A stretch of DNA of 64,000 bases from Craterostigma plantagineum (Eukaryota; Streptophyta; Magnoliopsida; Lamiales; Linderniaceae), in assembly GCA_027422505.1 (NCBI GenBank), contig JAPQWV010001356.1:1-64000 (forward strand), in the 5' to 3' direction. Of the stretch, positions 45,212-56,890 are shown piece after piece; within the stretch, counting starts at the first letter, position 1, and each line of letters starts with the position of its first letter. The notes beneath the pieces were generated by a model, which saw nothing but the letters and a program-made list of their open reading frames with translations, had not been told where the DNA came from and made no database searches. The translations under genes were made by a program, and so were the position numbers.

Positions 45212-47500
45212 ATATACTGTCACACACAGTGCATAAAAGCATAGCAGTTATGGAACGATGTGCTGATCGAGAAGAAAATGGGGTGTAACATGTAAAATTA
45301 GGTTCATTGTAGCTTCATTTGCTTGAGAAAGAAAATTGTTGCCTTTTTTACGGAAAGATAAAAGAAAAAATGAATTTTGTTCAAGAGAGGGTGCATAATT
45401 TGCCAAAGAAAACCTGCATTCTTCCTAACTGTCCCGAAAAAAATAAAAAATAAAAAATAAAACATCAAGTTCCACTAATGTGTAAAAAAGAACGCAATTA
45501 AAACAGAAAAGAAAAAATCGAAAATCATCACCTGGATTGCATGATCATTTACAATCCATTTATCTATTTGCATATCAAAAAACACGAGTCGCAGAAAATT
45601 AATGAAATTAGGGGATCTGAAGAAGGGTTTACCAACAAATTTAGAGTTTGATGTGATCCTTCATTGACTTGCGCCTGCTTTTACACTTCCCTCTTTGCGA
45701 CGACCTTGCCGAGGTTTTCTTGCTGAGATTGAGAAGGGAGACTTGATCTGCATTAGCATAAATTTCATATCGACCCCATAAATACGAAATAAGTCATTCT
45801 TTTCCGAGGGAATCGTAATCGAACCCGAATAATTATTTATGATGTCAAAGCATAATACAAATCCAATCAAGTCATCTATCTTCATTATGAAAATAATACT
45901 AAAGCTTTGAGTTTGACAATGTTTAAGCTGAAGCTCAATTTCTCAGAACCATATGTATTATCTATATGATCATCGGTGCTCGCAAGGGCCAAAATTTGTA
46001 AAGCACATCATAGATCAGTCCGATTTCAGAGGTTATTTGAAGAATTTCAACCCTAAAACTACAAACCAGTCATAATCTGAAAAACTACAGAAACATAAAG
46101 ACAAGGATTACCTAGATGAAGCTGGTCGGCCACCATGCCAATTGATTTTAATTTCGTATCGCAATCATCTCGAAAACGAATAATGATTTCATTTTTTAAT
46201 TCGATTACGTCCGAAAGATTGGAGGTACAGAATTGAAGCCTAATGAATCGAGTTGATCTTCAAGCGATGACGACGGTGCGAAGAAGATGATTCTCCACCG
46301 CCAAAGAATAGAAAGGCGAGAGATATGAAATGAGATTGCGATGATTAATGCGTTTGAGGAACTTTAACAGTTTTCGCTCTCATGAATTATTATATTGTCT
46401 TTGATAACCTCTTCACATTCCCAATACAAGGAAGAAAGAACATTGAGCACAGAGAGAATCGAAGATCTGAATAAATAGTCTTAACGTTTTTTCTAGGAAA
46501 GATGAGAAGGCCCATTAATCTAGCCTTGTTCTTCTATTTGATTCCTTCCTCACCCTTCATTTATCATATAACTAATTTTTTTCTATTTCTTTTTAAGGTG
46601 GTAATTGATTTACAATCTATTCTTTATTCAAAGAATTAATTTTATTTTTAGTCTTGCTTTTTTTAAATTGCAAAGTTTCGAGTCAATGTTTGTTACTGAA
46701 AAAAGTTCAGTTTTTCAATTTGCAAATATTCTGGTGAATTTAGTTCTTGCGGAGCTATGTCGGGAATTATACGTGTGGGCCTATGATTTTACAGCCCGCC
46801 CCGCTGGCCCGCGGGCCCGTTTGACAGTACTAACGTTTGAATTTTCGGTATAGTTAGAGAACATTTAGTCCATTTTTTGAAGTTTTAGGTATCAGTTGAA
46901 GATGTTGTAATGTGAAAAAAAAATAAAATAAAATGCAACTCAAATGAACATCTATCTTGAAGAAATTTCTTTGACATAAACAAACAGTTTCGGAGAAGTT
47001 AACAAATAGAAGTTTTCAACGATATTTTGTCAATATATCATAAGTTTTTCACACCACCCATAAAAAAAAGTCCCAAATAAACCCACTTCAATGGTGAGCC
47101 AAAAGCCACTTATGACTAACCTTTTCTTCATTTAAACATTTTCAGTAAAACTCTCTTCTTTGGTGAAAGAGTTGAAACATTTTCCAGTAAAACTTTCTAT
47201 GTGCTGAGGGTTTCGTCCAAGTACCTTGAAATGAAAGCATCATGTTTTTATAAGTAAATTAACAACAACTTGCTGCAGATTAAACATGATGAGAGCTCTT
47301 TCTTTCCAAATTACTTTATTTCAGTGAATTCGTACCACAATAATATTGACATACACAATACCAAGTCTTGAAAAACACTCTACAAACACCAAATCTGAGA
47401 ATCAACACATAGTGTAGTAACGAGGAAAACGAAAAAAAAAGCAACATAAGTAACCATCGAAACCTTAATTAATCTTACAACAACCTCCCCTTCTTTAGAA

Positions 47501-47989
47501 CTAATCGAGGAGCTGTCCATGAGGAAGGTACTCCATTACCACGAATATGTCCGATGGCGTTTCGACGACTTTGTAGATGGGATGGACGAAAAGTCGGCGT
47601 ATTTCGATATCTCTTCTAACTGCATGCATTGAGGGATTATAAAAGATTACAAATTTAGCTTTTTCCCACACTAAAACTATGAGGAAAACACAATGTACGA
47701 GATGCTATCTTTACACCATCATCAATTGATTTCTAACAGGGATTCAAACTCTGTGTTCATATTTTCAAAAATCACTTTATCAGGAAAAAAAAAAAAAAAC
47801 GTGAATTCCACCTTTTTCTTCCATGCCGAGGGACCTCAACTTCCCGCGATTGATGATTTTAATCGCCATTTTGCGTCCCGTGCGAATGTGTTTCGCGAAC
47901 TTGACCTTTGCAAAGGAACCTTGTTCGAGGGTTTTTCCAAGCTTGTAGTTACTTAAGAGCGATTCAACTGTCCCACCTTCGCCGACCAT
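47501..47989 (-). pseudogene. SnRK1-like protein kinase, first two exons only
   Basis: Exon 1 (47989-47812): MVGEGGTVESLLSNYKLGKTLEQGSF, then AKVKFAKHIRTGRKMAIKII, the N-lobe of a SnRK1-alpha/SNF1-type energy-sensing kinase. The catalytic lysine of AIK is present, but the glycine loop is altered (EQGSFAKV instead of GxGxFGKV). Donor AAAAAG|GTGG; the intron contains a run of about 16 A/T bases. Exon 2 (47619-47501, acceptor ATGCAG) reads RRDIEIRRLFVHP then IYKVVETPSDIFVVMEYLPHGQLLD and stops; the residues normally between HP and IYK are shortened. Roughly 100 residues in all, with no HRD or DFG catalytic motifs. It is a gene fragment or pseudogene. Copia-5 lies just upstream. Confidence 0.7.
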
Positions 47990-48059
47990 GTTTTCTGAAA
48001 TTTGTCCAAGGCATTGTTTCGTTCATTGATTAAGTGTATATATGATAACTCTAGACCTA

Positions 48060-50995
48060 GGTACTCCTCCCTTAAGCTCAAAGCCTTCGATCTTTCATCC
48101 CAAGCATCTGTTTCAAATTCTCGAATATCCTTGTTGGTAATGGCTTCGTGAAAATATCTGCCACCTGGTCCAAGCTCACTACGTGGACCATCTTCACTTC
48201 TCCATTTTTTACGTGTTCCCTAATAAAATGAAAACGCGCATCAATGTGCTTGCTTCTCTCGTGATGAACTGAATTTTTCGCCAACTCGATCGCTGACTTA
48301 TTGTCGACTCGAATTTCGGTTGGCTCATCTTGTCGAAGATTCAACTCGAACAGTAAGTTCCTCAGCCAGATTGCGTGACAGACACACTACGATGCTGCCA
48401 CATATTCGGCTTCGCAGGTTGATAGAGTCACGATCGGTTGCTTTTTTCGATAACCAGGTGAATGCCGTATTCCCGAGATAGAATACGTAGCCGCCAGTGC
48501 TTCTTCGATCATCGTTATCTCCGCACCAATCACTGTCAGAATATCCGACTAATTTGCAGTCGCTCGCCTTTGGATAAAATAGTCCGAGCGATTGTGTTCC
48601 TCGGATATATCGTAATATCCTTTTAATCGCCTTTAGATGTGACTGCCTCGGATCTTCCATATAACGGCTAACGACTCCAATGCTATAAGCGATATCGGGT
48701 CTCGTGCAGGTCAAGTATCGCAGACTGCCAAGAGACTTCGATAATCGGTCGCATTCACTCCTTGTCCTCCCTCAAACTTGGACAGTTTTGTTCCAAGTTC
48801 CATCGGTGTCGCTACCGGGTTGCTCTCTTCCATTTTATTTTTCTTCAGTATAGCCTTCGCATACGCTTCTTGCGACACAAAAATTCCCGTGCTTCTTTGC
48901 TCGACTTCGAGACCGAGAAAATATTTCATCAGTCCCAAGTCCGTCATCTCGAATTCCTTCGTCATCGCCTTCTTGAAATCGTTGACTATTTTCTCACTGC
49001 TTCCCATGAAAATAAGGTCATCGACATAGAGAGCGACGATGATCATTTCCTTTCCTTCTCTTTTGATATAGAGGGCATGCTCGAACGGACATTGCTCGAA
49101 CTTGTTCTTTTTGAAATATCCGTCGGTGTTCCATGCTCGCGGGCGCTTGCTTTAGCCCGTAAAGCGCTTTTTTTAATTTTAACACTTTGCCTTCTTTTCC
49201 TGGTTTTGTATATCCCGGGGGCTGCTCCACGTAGACTTCTTCCTCGAGTTCCCCGTTTAGAAAAGCGGACTTCACGTCCATCTGGTAGATTGGCCAGTTG
49301 AGTTGTGCTGCTTGAGCCAGGAGCAAACGAATTGTCTCCATTCTTGCAACGGGAGCAAAAACTTCGTCGTAATCTATTCCCGCTTGTTGTCGATAGCCCT
49401 TCACCACCAATCTCGCCTTGTAACGTTCAACTTTTCCTTGAGCATTCATCTTCTTCTTATAAACCCACTTAACTCCAATGGGTTTATGCCCGTTTGGCAA
49501 CTCCACAAGTTTCCATGTGTCGTTCTTTTCGATCGCCTTTATTTCCTCGTACATCGCCATTTTCCATCTCTTGTCTCTTATGGCTTCTTCGAAACTATTT
49601 GTTCCGAGTCGGCCAATAAGCAGACTAGGTGAACTTGTTCGGTTGATCTGTACAGGTCTTGCATGCTTCGCATCCTCGGCTGTCTTGGTTCATCCTCCTC
49701 GTCATTTTCTTGAGGCGAAATTGAAACAGGTATTGGTGCAACGATCAGTGTTCTTCAGGCGTTGTGTTTTCTTCAATGTTCCAGCCCCACGAACTTTCTA
49801 CATCTATCCGAACATCGCGACTTATTATCACCTTTTTATTTTCAGGATCATAGAGCCGGTACGCCTTCGTCTTCTCATCATACCCAATAAACACGAGCTT
49901 TTTGCTTTTGTCGTCGAGCTTGGTTCTTCTCTGATCGGGCACATGTGCATACGCCACGCTTCCAAATATTTTGAAGTGCGCTACCGTCGGTTTTCGGCCA
50001 GTCCATGCTTCCTGTGGTGTTTGATTTTTCAGGCTGTGATGTGGACATCGGTTCTGAATATATATGGCACATCGCACCGCTTCAGCCCAGAATTCCTTTG
50101 GCATGTCTTTGCTCTTTAACATTGATCGAACCATGTCGAGAATGGTTCGATTCTTCCTTTCAGCTACGCCGTTATGTTGTGGTGAATAAGGCGCGGTAAG
50201 AAACCTCCTGACGCCTTGTTCTTCGCAAAAATTAGCGAAAGCACCTGACATGTATTTGCCACCTCTGTCTGATCGGAGCGCCTTGATGTTTGAGCTTGTC
50301 GCCTTTTCGACCATAGCCTTGAATTTTTTAAACGTCTCGAACGCTTCTGATTTTTCCTTTAGAAAATACACCCACGTCTTTCTTGAGTAGTCGTCGATGA
50401 AAGTGATAAAGTATCTCCTTCCACCGAATGATTCTGGTGTGATTGGCCCGCATATGTCTGTATGTATGAGCTCGAGCGGTTTGCGCGCTCGATATTCTGC
50501 CTGCTTCTGGAACGTCGTCCTTGTATGTTTCCCAATTACGCAGCTTTCGCAAAGCTTCTTTTCACCTTCTATCACCGGCATTCCACGGACCATGCTTCTT
50601 TTGGAGAGCTCCTTTAGGCCACCGTAGTGTAAATGACCAAACCGCATATGCCACAGATGGTCTTTGTCCTCCACGTCAACTCGTAAACATTTTTCTTGAA
50701 TCGCCTTCAGGTTGAGTTTGAACATTCGGTTCCTTTCCATCTCGACCCGTGCGATCATTCTTCCGTCTTTGTTTCTTAGTTGTAATGAGCGGTCCTTCAT
50801 GAATACTGAACATCCTTTTTCAAGCAACTGCCCCATGCTTAAGATGTTCGTCTTCAAGTCGGGTACGAAATATACGTCCTCGACCGATCCCTGTTTGCCA
50901 TCATTTTGAGAGAAACAGATTTTCCCTCGGCCTTTGACTTCTATCTTCGACGCGTCTCCAAAAGACACGTGGCCGTCATCGATCTTCGACTAATA
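48060..50995 (-). pseudogene. copia-5 pol region (integrase-RT-RNase H), LTRs not found
   Basis: Minus strand. 50968-49745 is one 407-codon frame: end of protease region (VSFGDASKIEVKGRGKI), pre-integrase HLWHMRFGHLHYGGL, finger (CESCVIGKHTR), integrase core (ELIHTDICGPI, DDYSRKTWVY, SDRGGKYMSG, SPQHNGVAERKNRTI), then the C-terminal VAYAHVPDQRRTKLDDKS. RT 49560-49018 ([45 protein letters not shown]) and 49046-48711 (YVDDLIF, FVSQEAYAKAI), then 48714-48078 ([26 protein letters not shown], RNase H, ADIFTKPLP). Gag, primer site and both LTRs are missing; ends are abrupt at about 50995 and 48060. Few breaks, all in RT and RNase H. Confidence 0.85.
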
Positions 50996-51074
50996 AATCT
51001 TCATATTTGACTTGTAATATGTTTTGTAATGCTTAGTCTTCATTTTGCTTTCTATTTATGCGGCTCTTCTTGAT

Positions 51075-51118
51075 TTTTTTTTTTTCTTTTGTTTGTTTTT
51101 TTTTTTTTTTTTTTTTTT
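51075..51118. repeat. T-rich / poly-T tract
   Basis: Two runs of T (about 12 and about 26) separated by CTTTTGTTTG. It borders the 5' side of copia-5 as read on the minus strand, so it is not in the place of a retrotransposon poly-A tail. Confidence 0.7.
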
Positions 51119-51525
51119 GAGCTTAGTCAACAGGTACAACGGTTTCACTAAACACCTCTAACATGGATTACGATAAAGGTCAAACTCACCAACCAAATAG
51201 AAACGCATTTAAATTATGCCCATTTTCTTTTAAGTATAAACTGGCCTGCCAAACAAACCATGAGAAAAATAAGAAAACGTCGGTGATAATCTGACAAATC
51301 TCACAAAAAAAATTATATTGTAATGAAATACGTAAACTCTCACTGAAACTTGCCGGCAATGGATGTCGGCAAGAAAAATTATATTGTTTACTAATACTAA
51401 TATTTAATAATAATAGCTTAATGTTATTAGACAATAGCTTTGCCTAGGCTCGAGGGGCTGTTATATATCCCATAGCAAAAAAGCAACGGCAAGATAAACA
51501 GAAAAGAAGAAATAAATGGAGCGTA
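51119..51525. other. intergenic, no feature recognised
   Basis: AT-rich; two short ATATTGTTTA/TTATATTGT similarities only. No gene, repeat array or element ends identified. Confidence 0.4.
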
Positions 51526-51533
51526 GGAAAAAT

Positions 51534-52234
51534 CAGTGTTTTAAAACGCGCATAGCGACGCTTCGCGTTTCAGTTCACATAGCGCGTAGCGTAAATAGCG
51601 TAGTATTTCGGACAAGCCACTTATTAAGTTAAGAAACATATTATAACAAATTATTAATCATAAGCACATTAGTCAAGCTTTATATAAAATTTGGGTTCAA
51701 TAATATATGTAAAATCTAAAAATATATATTCCAAACAATAAAAACATACATAGAAATATATTAAACAATTCATGTATATAAGATTTAATAGAATTTTTAA
51801 ATCTAATTTCGTGTCATGGGCCAGCATTAAAAATATTGAACAATAACTAATAAATTTTAAGAACCTAAATGTAGTATTTAGAAAAAGACTTTTAACATTG
51901 TCGAAAAATATGAGATTGTCATTGTAATCGCTGTTAAACAAAGAATAAATTAGTTAAATTTATTTATTTTTATCACATAGATTACATTAAATAATCTAGA
52001 TTTTTTTGTGTTGGTCGAAATAATTTAAAAGTTAGAATAAATTTGAAAAACTAAAATAAAATATTAGTCAAATCATTGCCACGTGACAATTGGCTCTCTG
52101 CGTCTCTGCTTCTCTGTCGCAATAATTCTGTGTTTGTACTGTACGCTTTTTTTTTTTCGACTCGTCGCATTTTCAGGTATATTTATGCTAAATCGCGCCT
52201 TAGAGCGCGCGGAAAAACGCGTTTTTAAACACCG
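51534..52234. mobile_element. hAT-type MITE with 8-bp target duplication
   Basis: 701 bp between GGAAAAAT repeats at 51526-51533 and 52235-52242. Inverted ends CAGTGTTTTAAAACGCG and CGCGTTTTTAAACACCG. Subterminal regions are rich in GCG/CGC (TAGCGACGCTTCGCG, CGCGTAGCGTAAATAGCGTAG), a common feature of hAT transposase binding zones. The interior is AT-rich without transposase; moved in trans if at all. Confidence 0.85.
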
Positions 52235-52242
52235 GGAAAAAT

Positions 52243-52924
52243 AGATATTTATTGGATTTTTTCTCGAGTAAAGAGAGATAGTGATTATTTTCTCGTTTAT
52301 GATTGCGAGGTTGCAAATTGTTCATGATTATTTTCCACGTAAATTTTAACGTCACTTTTATCCTATTCTCATTTCCAATATCTGCATGCTGTCTATTTCG
52401 CAACAAAACAAACACTAAGGAGACTCAACGATGACGATGATCACTCAACACAAAAAGCAAGAGAACTTCACGTTTCAATACCTTATTTAAAGAAAAGGGG
52501 AAAAAAATCAACAAATCTCCGCTTTCTTCAAGACATGAGTAAGTACAGAGATTGACCAGCCGATTAAACACCAAAAAAATAAGGAAAAAAAGTTACCTGG
52601 TGAAGAAGTTGATTATTTCATGCAGTGATCATACAATTTTCTTGCCTACGAACGCATTTATGAATGGTAAAAATGGAGGTTGCTGTGTCAGCAATGGATA
52701 TGCTCAAAGACTTAAAAGCTCTTATTTTCTTGTTTGTATTTTGAAGTCTTAATAATTAATTGATATTTGATAATATTTTGCTTTTTCATATATACAAAAA
52801 AACCTGGCCGCGTGGTCCACCGCCTCCTCTCTATTTACTGTATTTTGTGCTTATCCATTTACAAAGGCACACTGACAAGAAAACTAAATTCATTTTTTTT
52901 TTTGGAACCAAACGAAGAGATTAT
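52243..52924. other. intergenic, no feature recognised
   Basis: AT-rich; short ORFs (for example around 52550-52750) show no domain or composition supporting a gene. Confidence 0.4.
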
Positions 52925-53693
52925 GGGGTTTGGGGTGATCCTCCAAAACATCACCGTGATCTTTTCAACGCTTCATAATCACCGCGTTTGTTTAGCGTAG
53001 GTGAATCATCACCGTGATGGAAGATCACCGAGATGATCAAAAACGGGGTGATATTCCAGCTTTTGGATCACCCCCAAAAAGCAGGGTGATCCTCCATCAC
53101 CGTGGTGTGGTGATATTTTCAATATTTCTTTGGACAAAATTATCCCTTTTCTTTTAACATTCATTCCTTATATACCTTACTCCTATTTTAAGTTACATAA
53201 CCAACATATTTAAATCTTATTATAGTTAATGCTTAAAAAAGAGATTATGTTGAAGGATTATAGAAAATACTTATAATTAATAATTGAGTAATCTATTAAA
53301 GCTTAAAAAAATTAAAATAATTATATTGAAGAATTATATAAATTCTATGTTTAAAGCATAAAAAATATAATAATTCTATTGATGAATTATATAACATGCT
53401 TATAAGCTTAACAATAATACTTGATTTTCAAATATTAATAACTATCACGTTAAAGATTACCCCAAATGGACATATTAAAACACTTTTTACAACATAAGTA
53501 TAAAAGGTTAAATATGACATTTACATAACATCAGACACCACTGCGATTAAACAAACACAATATTCCAATATCACATTGATATGCAAAATGAAATATTACC
53601 CCAAACAAACACAGTAATGATATATCACATTGATCCACATCACGGTGATATTCACATTACGGTGATGTGAGTATCACCGGAAACAAACACCCC
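52925..53693. mobile_element. Tourist-like element, copy 2 (inverted relative to copy 1)
   Basis: About 769 bp, GGGGTTTGGGGTGATCC... to ...GGAAACAAACACCCC. Reverse-complemented, it follows 33848-34677 throughout, including the AT-rich centre (TTCTATAATCC, AATTCTTCAATATAATT type blocks). The target duplication is not clean (TTAT on the left, AAGTTAT on the right). Confidence 0.75.
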
Positions 53694-54560
53694 AAGTTAT
53701 AAACTTACTCACTATTTTCTCAGTATAAAATTCGAGCTAATTCATCCTCACACCGAATATTCGAATTTTCAATGCTAAATAGTGATATCGTTTGTTTTAA
53801 TTTTATTTTAAATCTTATTTTAATCACGTTTAAAATATTTTATATATAAAGATAAAATAATATTAAATTTCTTTACTTATTGTTTTTTTTCATTTGAAAT
53901 TTAAGAAAATTTATAAATAAAATTATATAAGAACTCTTCAATATTAATAATTTTAATATGTTAAATAAATATAATACAAAGTTTATTAATTTAGCTATGA
54001 TGATATCATTTTTAGTGTAAAATAAAGGTAACGGAGTGGAGTAAAAGTTAATGTAGAAAAAGAAGCGTTTAAGAGCATCTCCAACGCCAGCATAAAAATA
54101 AAGTTAACTTTACACAATATACAGTTGCTACAATCAACTCATAAATTCTATTTTCTACATTAATACTCCAACTCATTATCTCTAATTTTTAAATATTAAT
54201 TTCTATTTATTACTATCATAGTTGACTTATTAAACATTATATTATAATGATTAAAAAGTCAATAGATTATACTTATTAAATTCAAAAATTAATTATTATA
54301 CTTATTAAATTCAAAAATTAATTAAATTATAAAATAAGCATATTATTTAATATAATATATTAAATTAAAAGAAACATATCAATAAATAAAAGAAAAATAA
54401 TATTTATTTTTACTTTCTTATTATAAGAATATGAAATATTGTAAATATAATTAAAATATATTGTATTAAATAAAATATAAATAAATAGAAACTACAATAC
54501 TATTTTAGCGTTGAAAAAATTGTGTGTATTCTACAACTAGAGTATCTCTACTCATCACTA
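53694..54560. other. AT-rich intergenic, possible MITE end at 54072
   Basis: No coding signal. TTTAAGAGCATCTCCAACGCC at 54070 resembles the left end of the 34809-35304 MITE family, but I found no matching inverted right end, so it is not called as an element. Confidence 0.4.
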
Positions 54561-54564
54561 CAAT

Positions 54565-55050
54565 GTAGTGCTAAATAGAGTCCAATTGAAGTATATGTCG
54601 ACATAATAGATGAGCTGGAAGAATCCAAAATCATTTTGAAGACAAACTGCACGTGGGATTTTTAATAGTCAAAGTGGCATGCTTTATTAGGTGGGCGCAT
54701 GATATGAAAATTCATGCTTTCAGACCCACGCGTCTCCTCACATGTAAAAAAGGCTTCAAGCCTTTGCCTATAAATAGGCTACGAACTATCAGTGCAAAAT
54801 CATCCCAGACAGAGAGAATAATTAGTGAGAGATAGAGAGAAAATTAATAGAGAGTTTGTCGGGTATTTTCTCCGACTATAAAGAGAGAGGTTGAAGGTTT
54901 TCTCCTTTATAGATTGAGAGGTTGTAACTCCTATATTTTCCTCTATAGTGGATTCTTCTTCCTTGCCCGTGGTTTTTACCCCGATTTGTTTGGGAGTTTT
55001 CCACGTTACATCTCGGTGTCCACATTTTATCTTAATTACCCATATATTAG
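54565..55050 (+). repeat. copia-6 5' LTR (approximate limits)
   Basis: LTR-like promoter: hairpin AAGGCTTCAAGCCTT (54750-54764) directly before the TATA box TATAAATA (54769-54776), then repeated GAGAG leader, and the ...GTTTTCCACGTTACATCTCGGTGTCCAC block near the 3' end. Both exact edges are uncertain. No primer site is seen: gag sequence starts within about 40 bases, so the LTR end and gag start have been deleted together. Confidence 0.6.
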
Positions 55051-55054
55051 ATGG

Positions 55055-56890
55055 AAAACCAGCTACAATGACAGACGACAAGAAATGGAACGAGATGGAC
55101 GGAAGCGCTATCGCAAATCTCCATCTGGCACTAGCAGATGAGATATTGACCAGCATCGAAGAAAAGAAAACGGCAAAGGAGATTTGGGACCACCTAACCA
55201 ATCTGTACGAGCCGACGTCGTTACACAAACAAAATTTTCTTGAAGAGAAAATTGTTCACCTTGAGAATGTCTGAATCTACTTCGGTGACGGAGCATCTCA
55301 ACGTCTTGAATACTCTATTTTCCCAGCTAACATCGTTGGGGTATAAAACGGAGGATAAAGAACGTGCGGAAATTCTACTTCAAAGTCTGCCTGATTCGTA
55401 TGATCAACTCATCATCAACTTGACGAACAACGCGAAAGTTCTGGTCTTCAATAACCTCGCGGCTGCTATTCTCGAAGAAGAAAATCGGCGAAAGAACAAG
55501 GAGGATCAGCAAGTAGGCTCGCAACAGGTCGAAGCTTTGACAGTGATGAGAGGGAGATCAACGGAACGTGGTTCAAGTGGGAGTCACATTCAAGGCAGGG
55601 GAAAATCAAGAAGTAAGAAGAATGATATGAAAATGCTACCACTGTGGAAAGAAGGGTCACTTGAAGAAGGATTGTTGGAGCCTGAAAATTCCAATCCTCA
55701 AGGAAATCTGGCAAACGCGCCAGGTGGAGACATATTGTGTAGCGAAGCAGCTATCTCAACGGAGAGCAGGAAGGCGTACGATGAGATATGGCTTCTTGAC
55801 TCGGGCGCAACTTATCATATGACCTCTCGAAGAGACTGGTTCAACCACTACGAACCTGTCTTAGGAGGATCTGTGTATAGTTGTGAAGATAATGCCTTAA
55901 AGATCGTAGGCGTTGGAACCGTGAGGTTGAAGTTGCACGACGGTACAGTTTGCACTATTCAAGGAGTGCGGTACGTGGAAGGTCTCAAGAAGAATTTATT
56001 GTCTGTGGGACAGCTCGATGATCTTGGCTGTGAAATCAAAGTTCGGGGAGGAATAATGAAAATATTCCGTGGAGCACTTGTAGTCATGAAAGGTGAAAAG
56101 GTCGCTGCAAATTTGTATATGCTGTTGGGAGAGACGGTGCAGGAAGGGGAAGCGTCTGTGGCTTCGGAAATTCAACGGAAAGATCTATTATGCTATGGCA
56201 TCAGAAGCTAGGGCATATGTCAGAACAAGGAATGAAAATTCTTGCGGGCCAGAATCTACTTCCGGGTCTCACGAAGGTGTCACTACCGTTCTGTGAGCAT
56301 TGCGTAGCAAACAAGCAGCACCGGCTACAATTCAACACATCAAATTCTAGAAGCAATAGTATTCTGGAATTGGTTCACTCTGATGTATGGCAGTCATCAG
56401 TTTCATCCCGAGGAGGAGGGAAGTACTTCGTGTCTTTCATCGACGATTACTCCAGGAGATGTTGGGTGTATATTATCAAGAGTAAGGGGGATATGTTTGC
56501 AACCTTCAAGAATTTCAAGGCTCGGATCGAACTTGATACAGGAAAGAAGATCAAGTGTTTGAGGACGGATAATGGAGGAGATATACTGGTGGGGAATTTG
56601 ATAGCTTTTGCAAAAGGGAAGGCATCAAAAGGCACTTCACTACGGCGTATACTCCACAACAAAATGGAGTGGCGGAGCGGATGAACAGGACTCTGTTAGA
56701 GAGGACAAGAGCCATGTTGGAAGCTGCGGGTCTGGATAAATTATACTGGGCAGAAGCAGTCAACACCGCCTGTTACGTAATCAATCGGTCGCCTTCAACG
56801 GCAATTGATCAGAAGACGCCGATGGAGATGTGGACCGGAAAGCCAGCGGATTATTCCAAACTCCATGTATTTGGAAGTCCTGTGTACGTG
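55055..56890 (+). pseudogene. copia-6 gag-protease-integrase, truncated
   Basis: Gag begins already inside the domain (GKPATMTDDKKWNEMDGSAIANLHLAL), continues after a shift at 55265 (SESTSVTEHLNVLNTLFSQL, LLQSLPDSYDQLI). Zinc knuckle CYHCGKKGHLKKDC reads at about 55630-55675 in a different frame from the 323-codon ORF (55240-56211). Protease WLLDSGATYHMTSRRDW (about 55789-55840), NLLSVGQLDDLGCEI, pre-integrase LWHQKLGHMSEQGM (56190 onward), finger CEHCVANKQHR, core FIDDYSRRCWVY and the DNGGD motif, and a shifted QNGVAERMNRTLLERTRAML segment (56660-56720). It stops in INT at VFGSPVYVM (about 56890), where the Athila LTR begins. RT and RNase H are absent. Confidence 0.85.

Larger units (their letters stand above)
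39880..47260 (-). pseudogene. MBD copy C, split by copia-4
   Basis: CW/MBD exon from ATG 40420 (MEFVVQC, then frame changes; KWRIIPS, NYEEIRENI, VTDIEHDESNLWIVDTPNV by frame). The second MBD half is at about 40020-39965 (SGRQRLRSKADIRRY). Intron-like sequence continues 40440-40620, is interrupted by copia-4, resumes at 45217, and reaches the conserved N-terminal block at 46330-46230. 46431-46730 is colinear with 33436-33745 of copy A. 46840-47260 holds a deleted MBD 3' UTR/exon-3 fragment of a further copy (TTTCGTCCAAGTACCTTGAAATG). The exon is frameshifted. Its site equivalent to the Gypsy insertion in copy A is intact (GCTTTTCACTGG, 40422-40433). Confidence 0.65.

Noticed and set aside
49303..50119. 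Plus-strand ORFs of 109-213 codons over copia-5
   Set aside because: Antisense shadows of integrase and RT, which carry the full motif set on the minus strand.
54070..54560. Second MITE with GAGCATCTCCAAC end
   Set aside because: Left end matches but no inverted right end was found; the GAGTATCTCTACTC at 54540 is in the same orientation.
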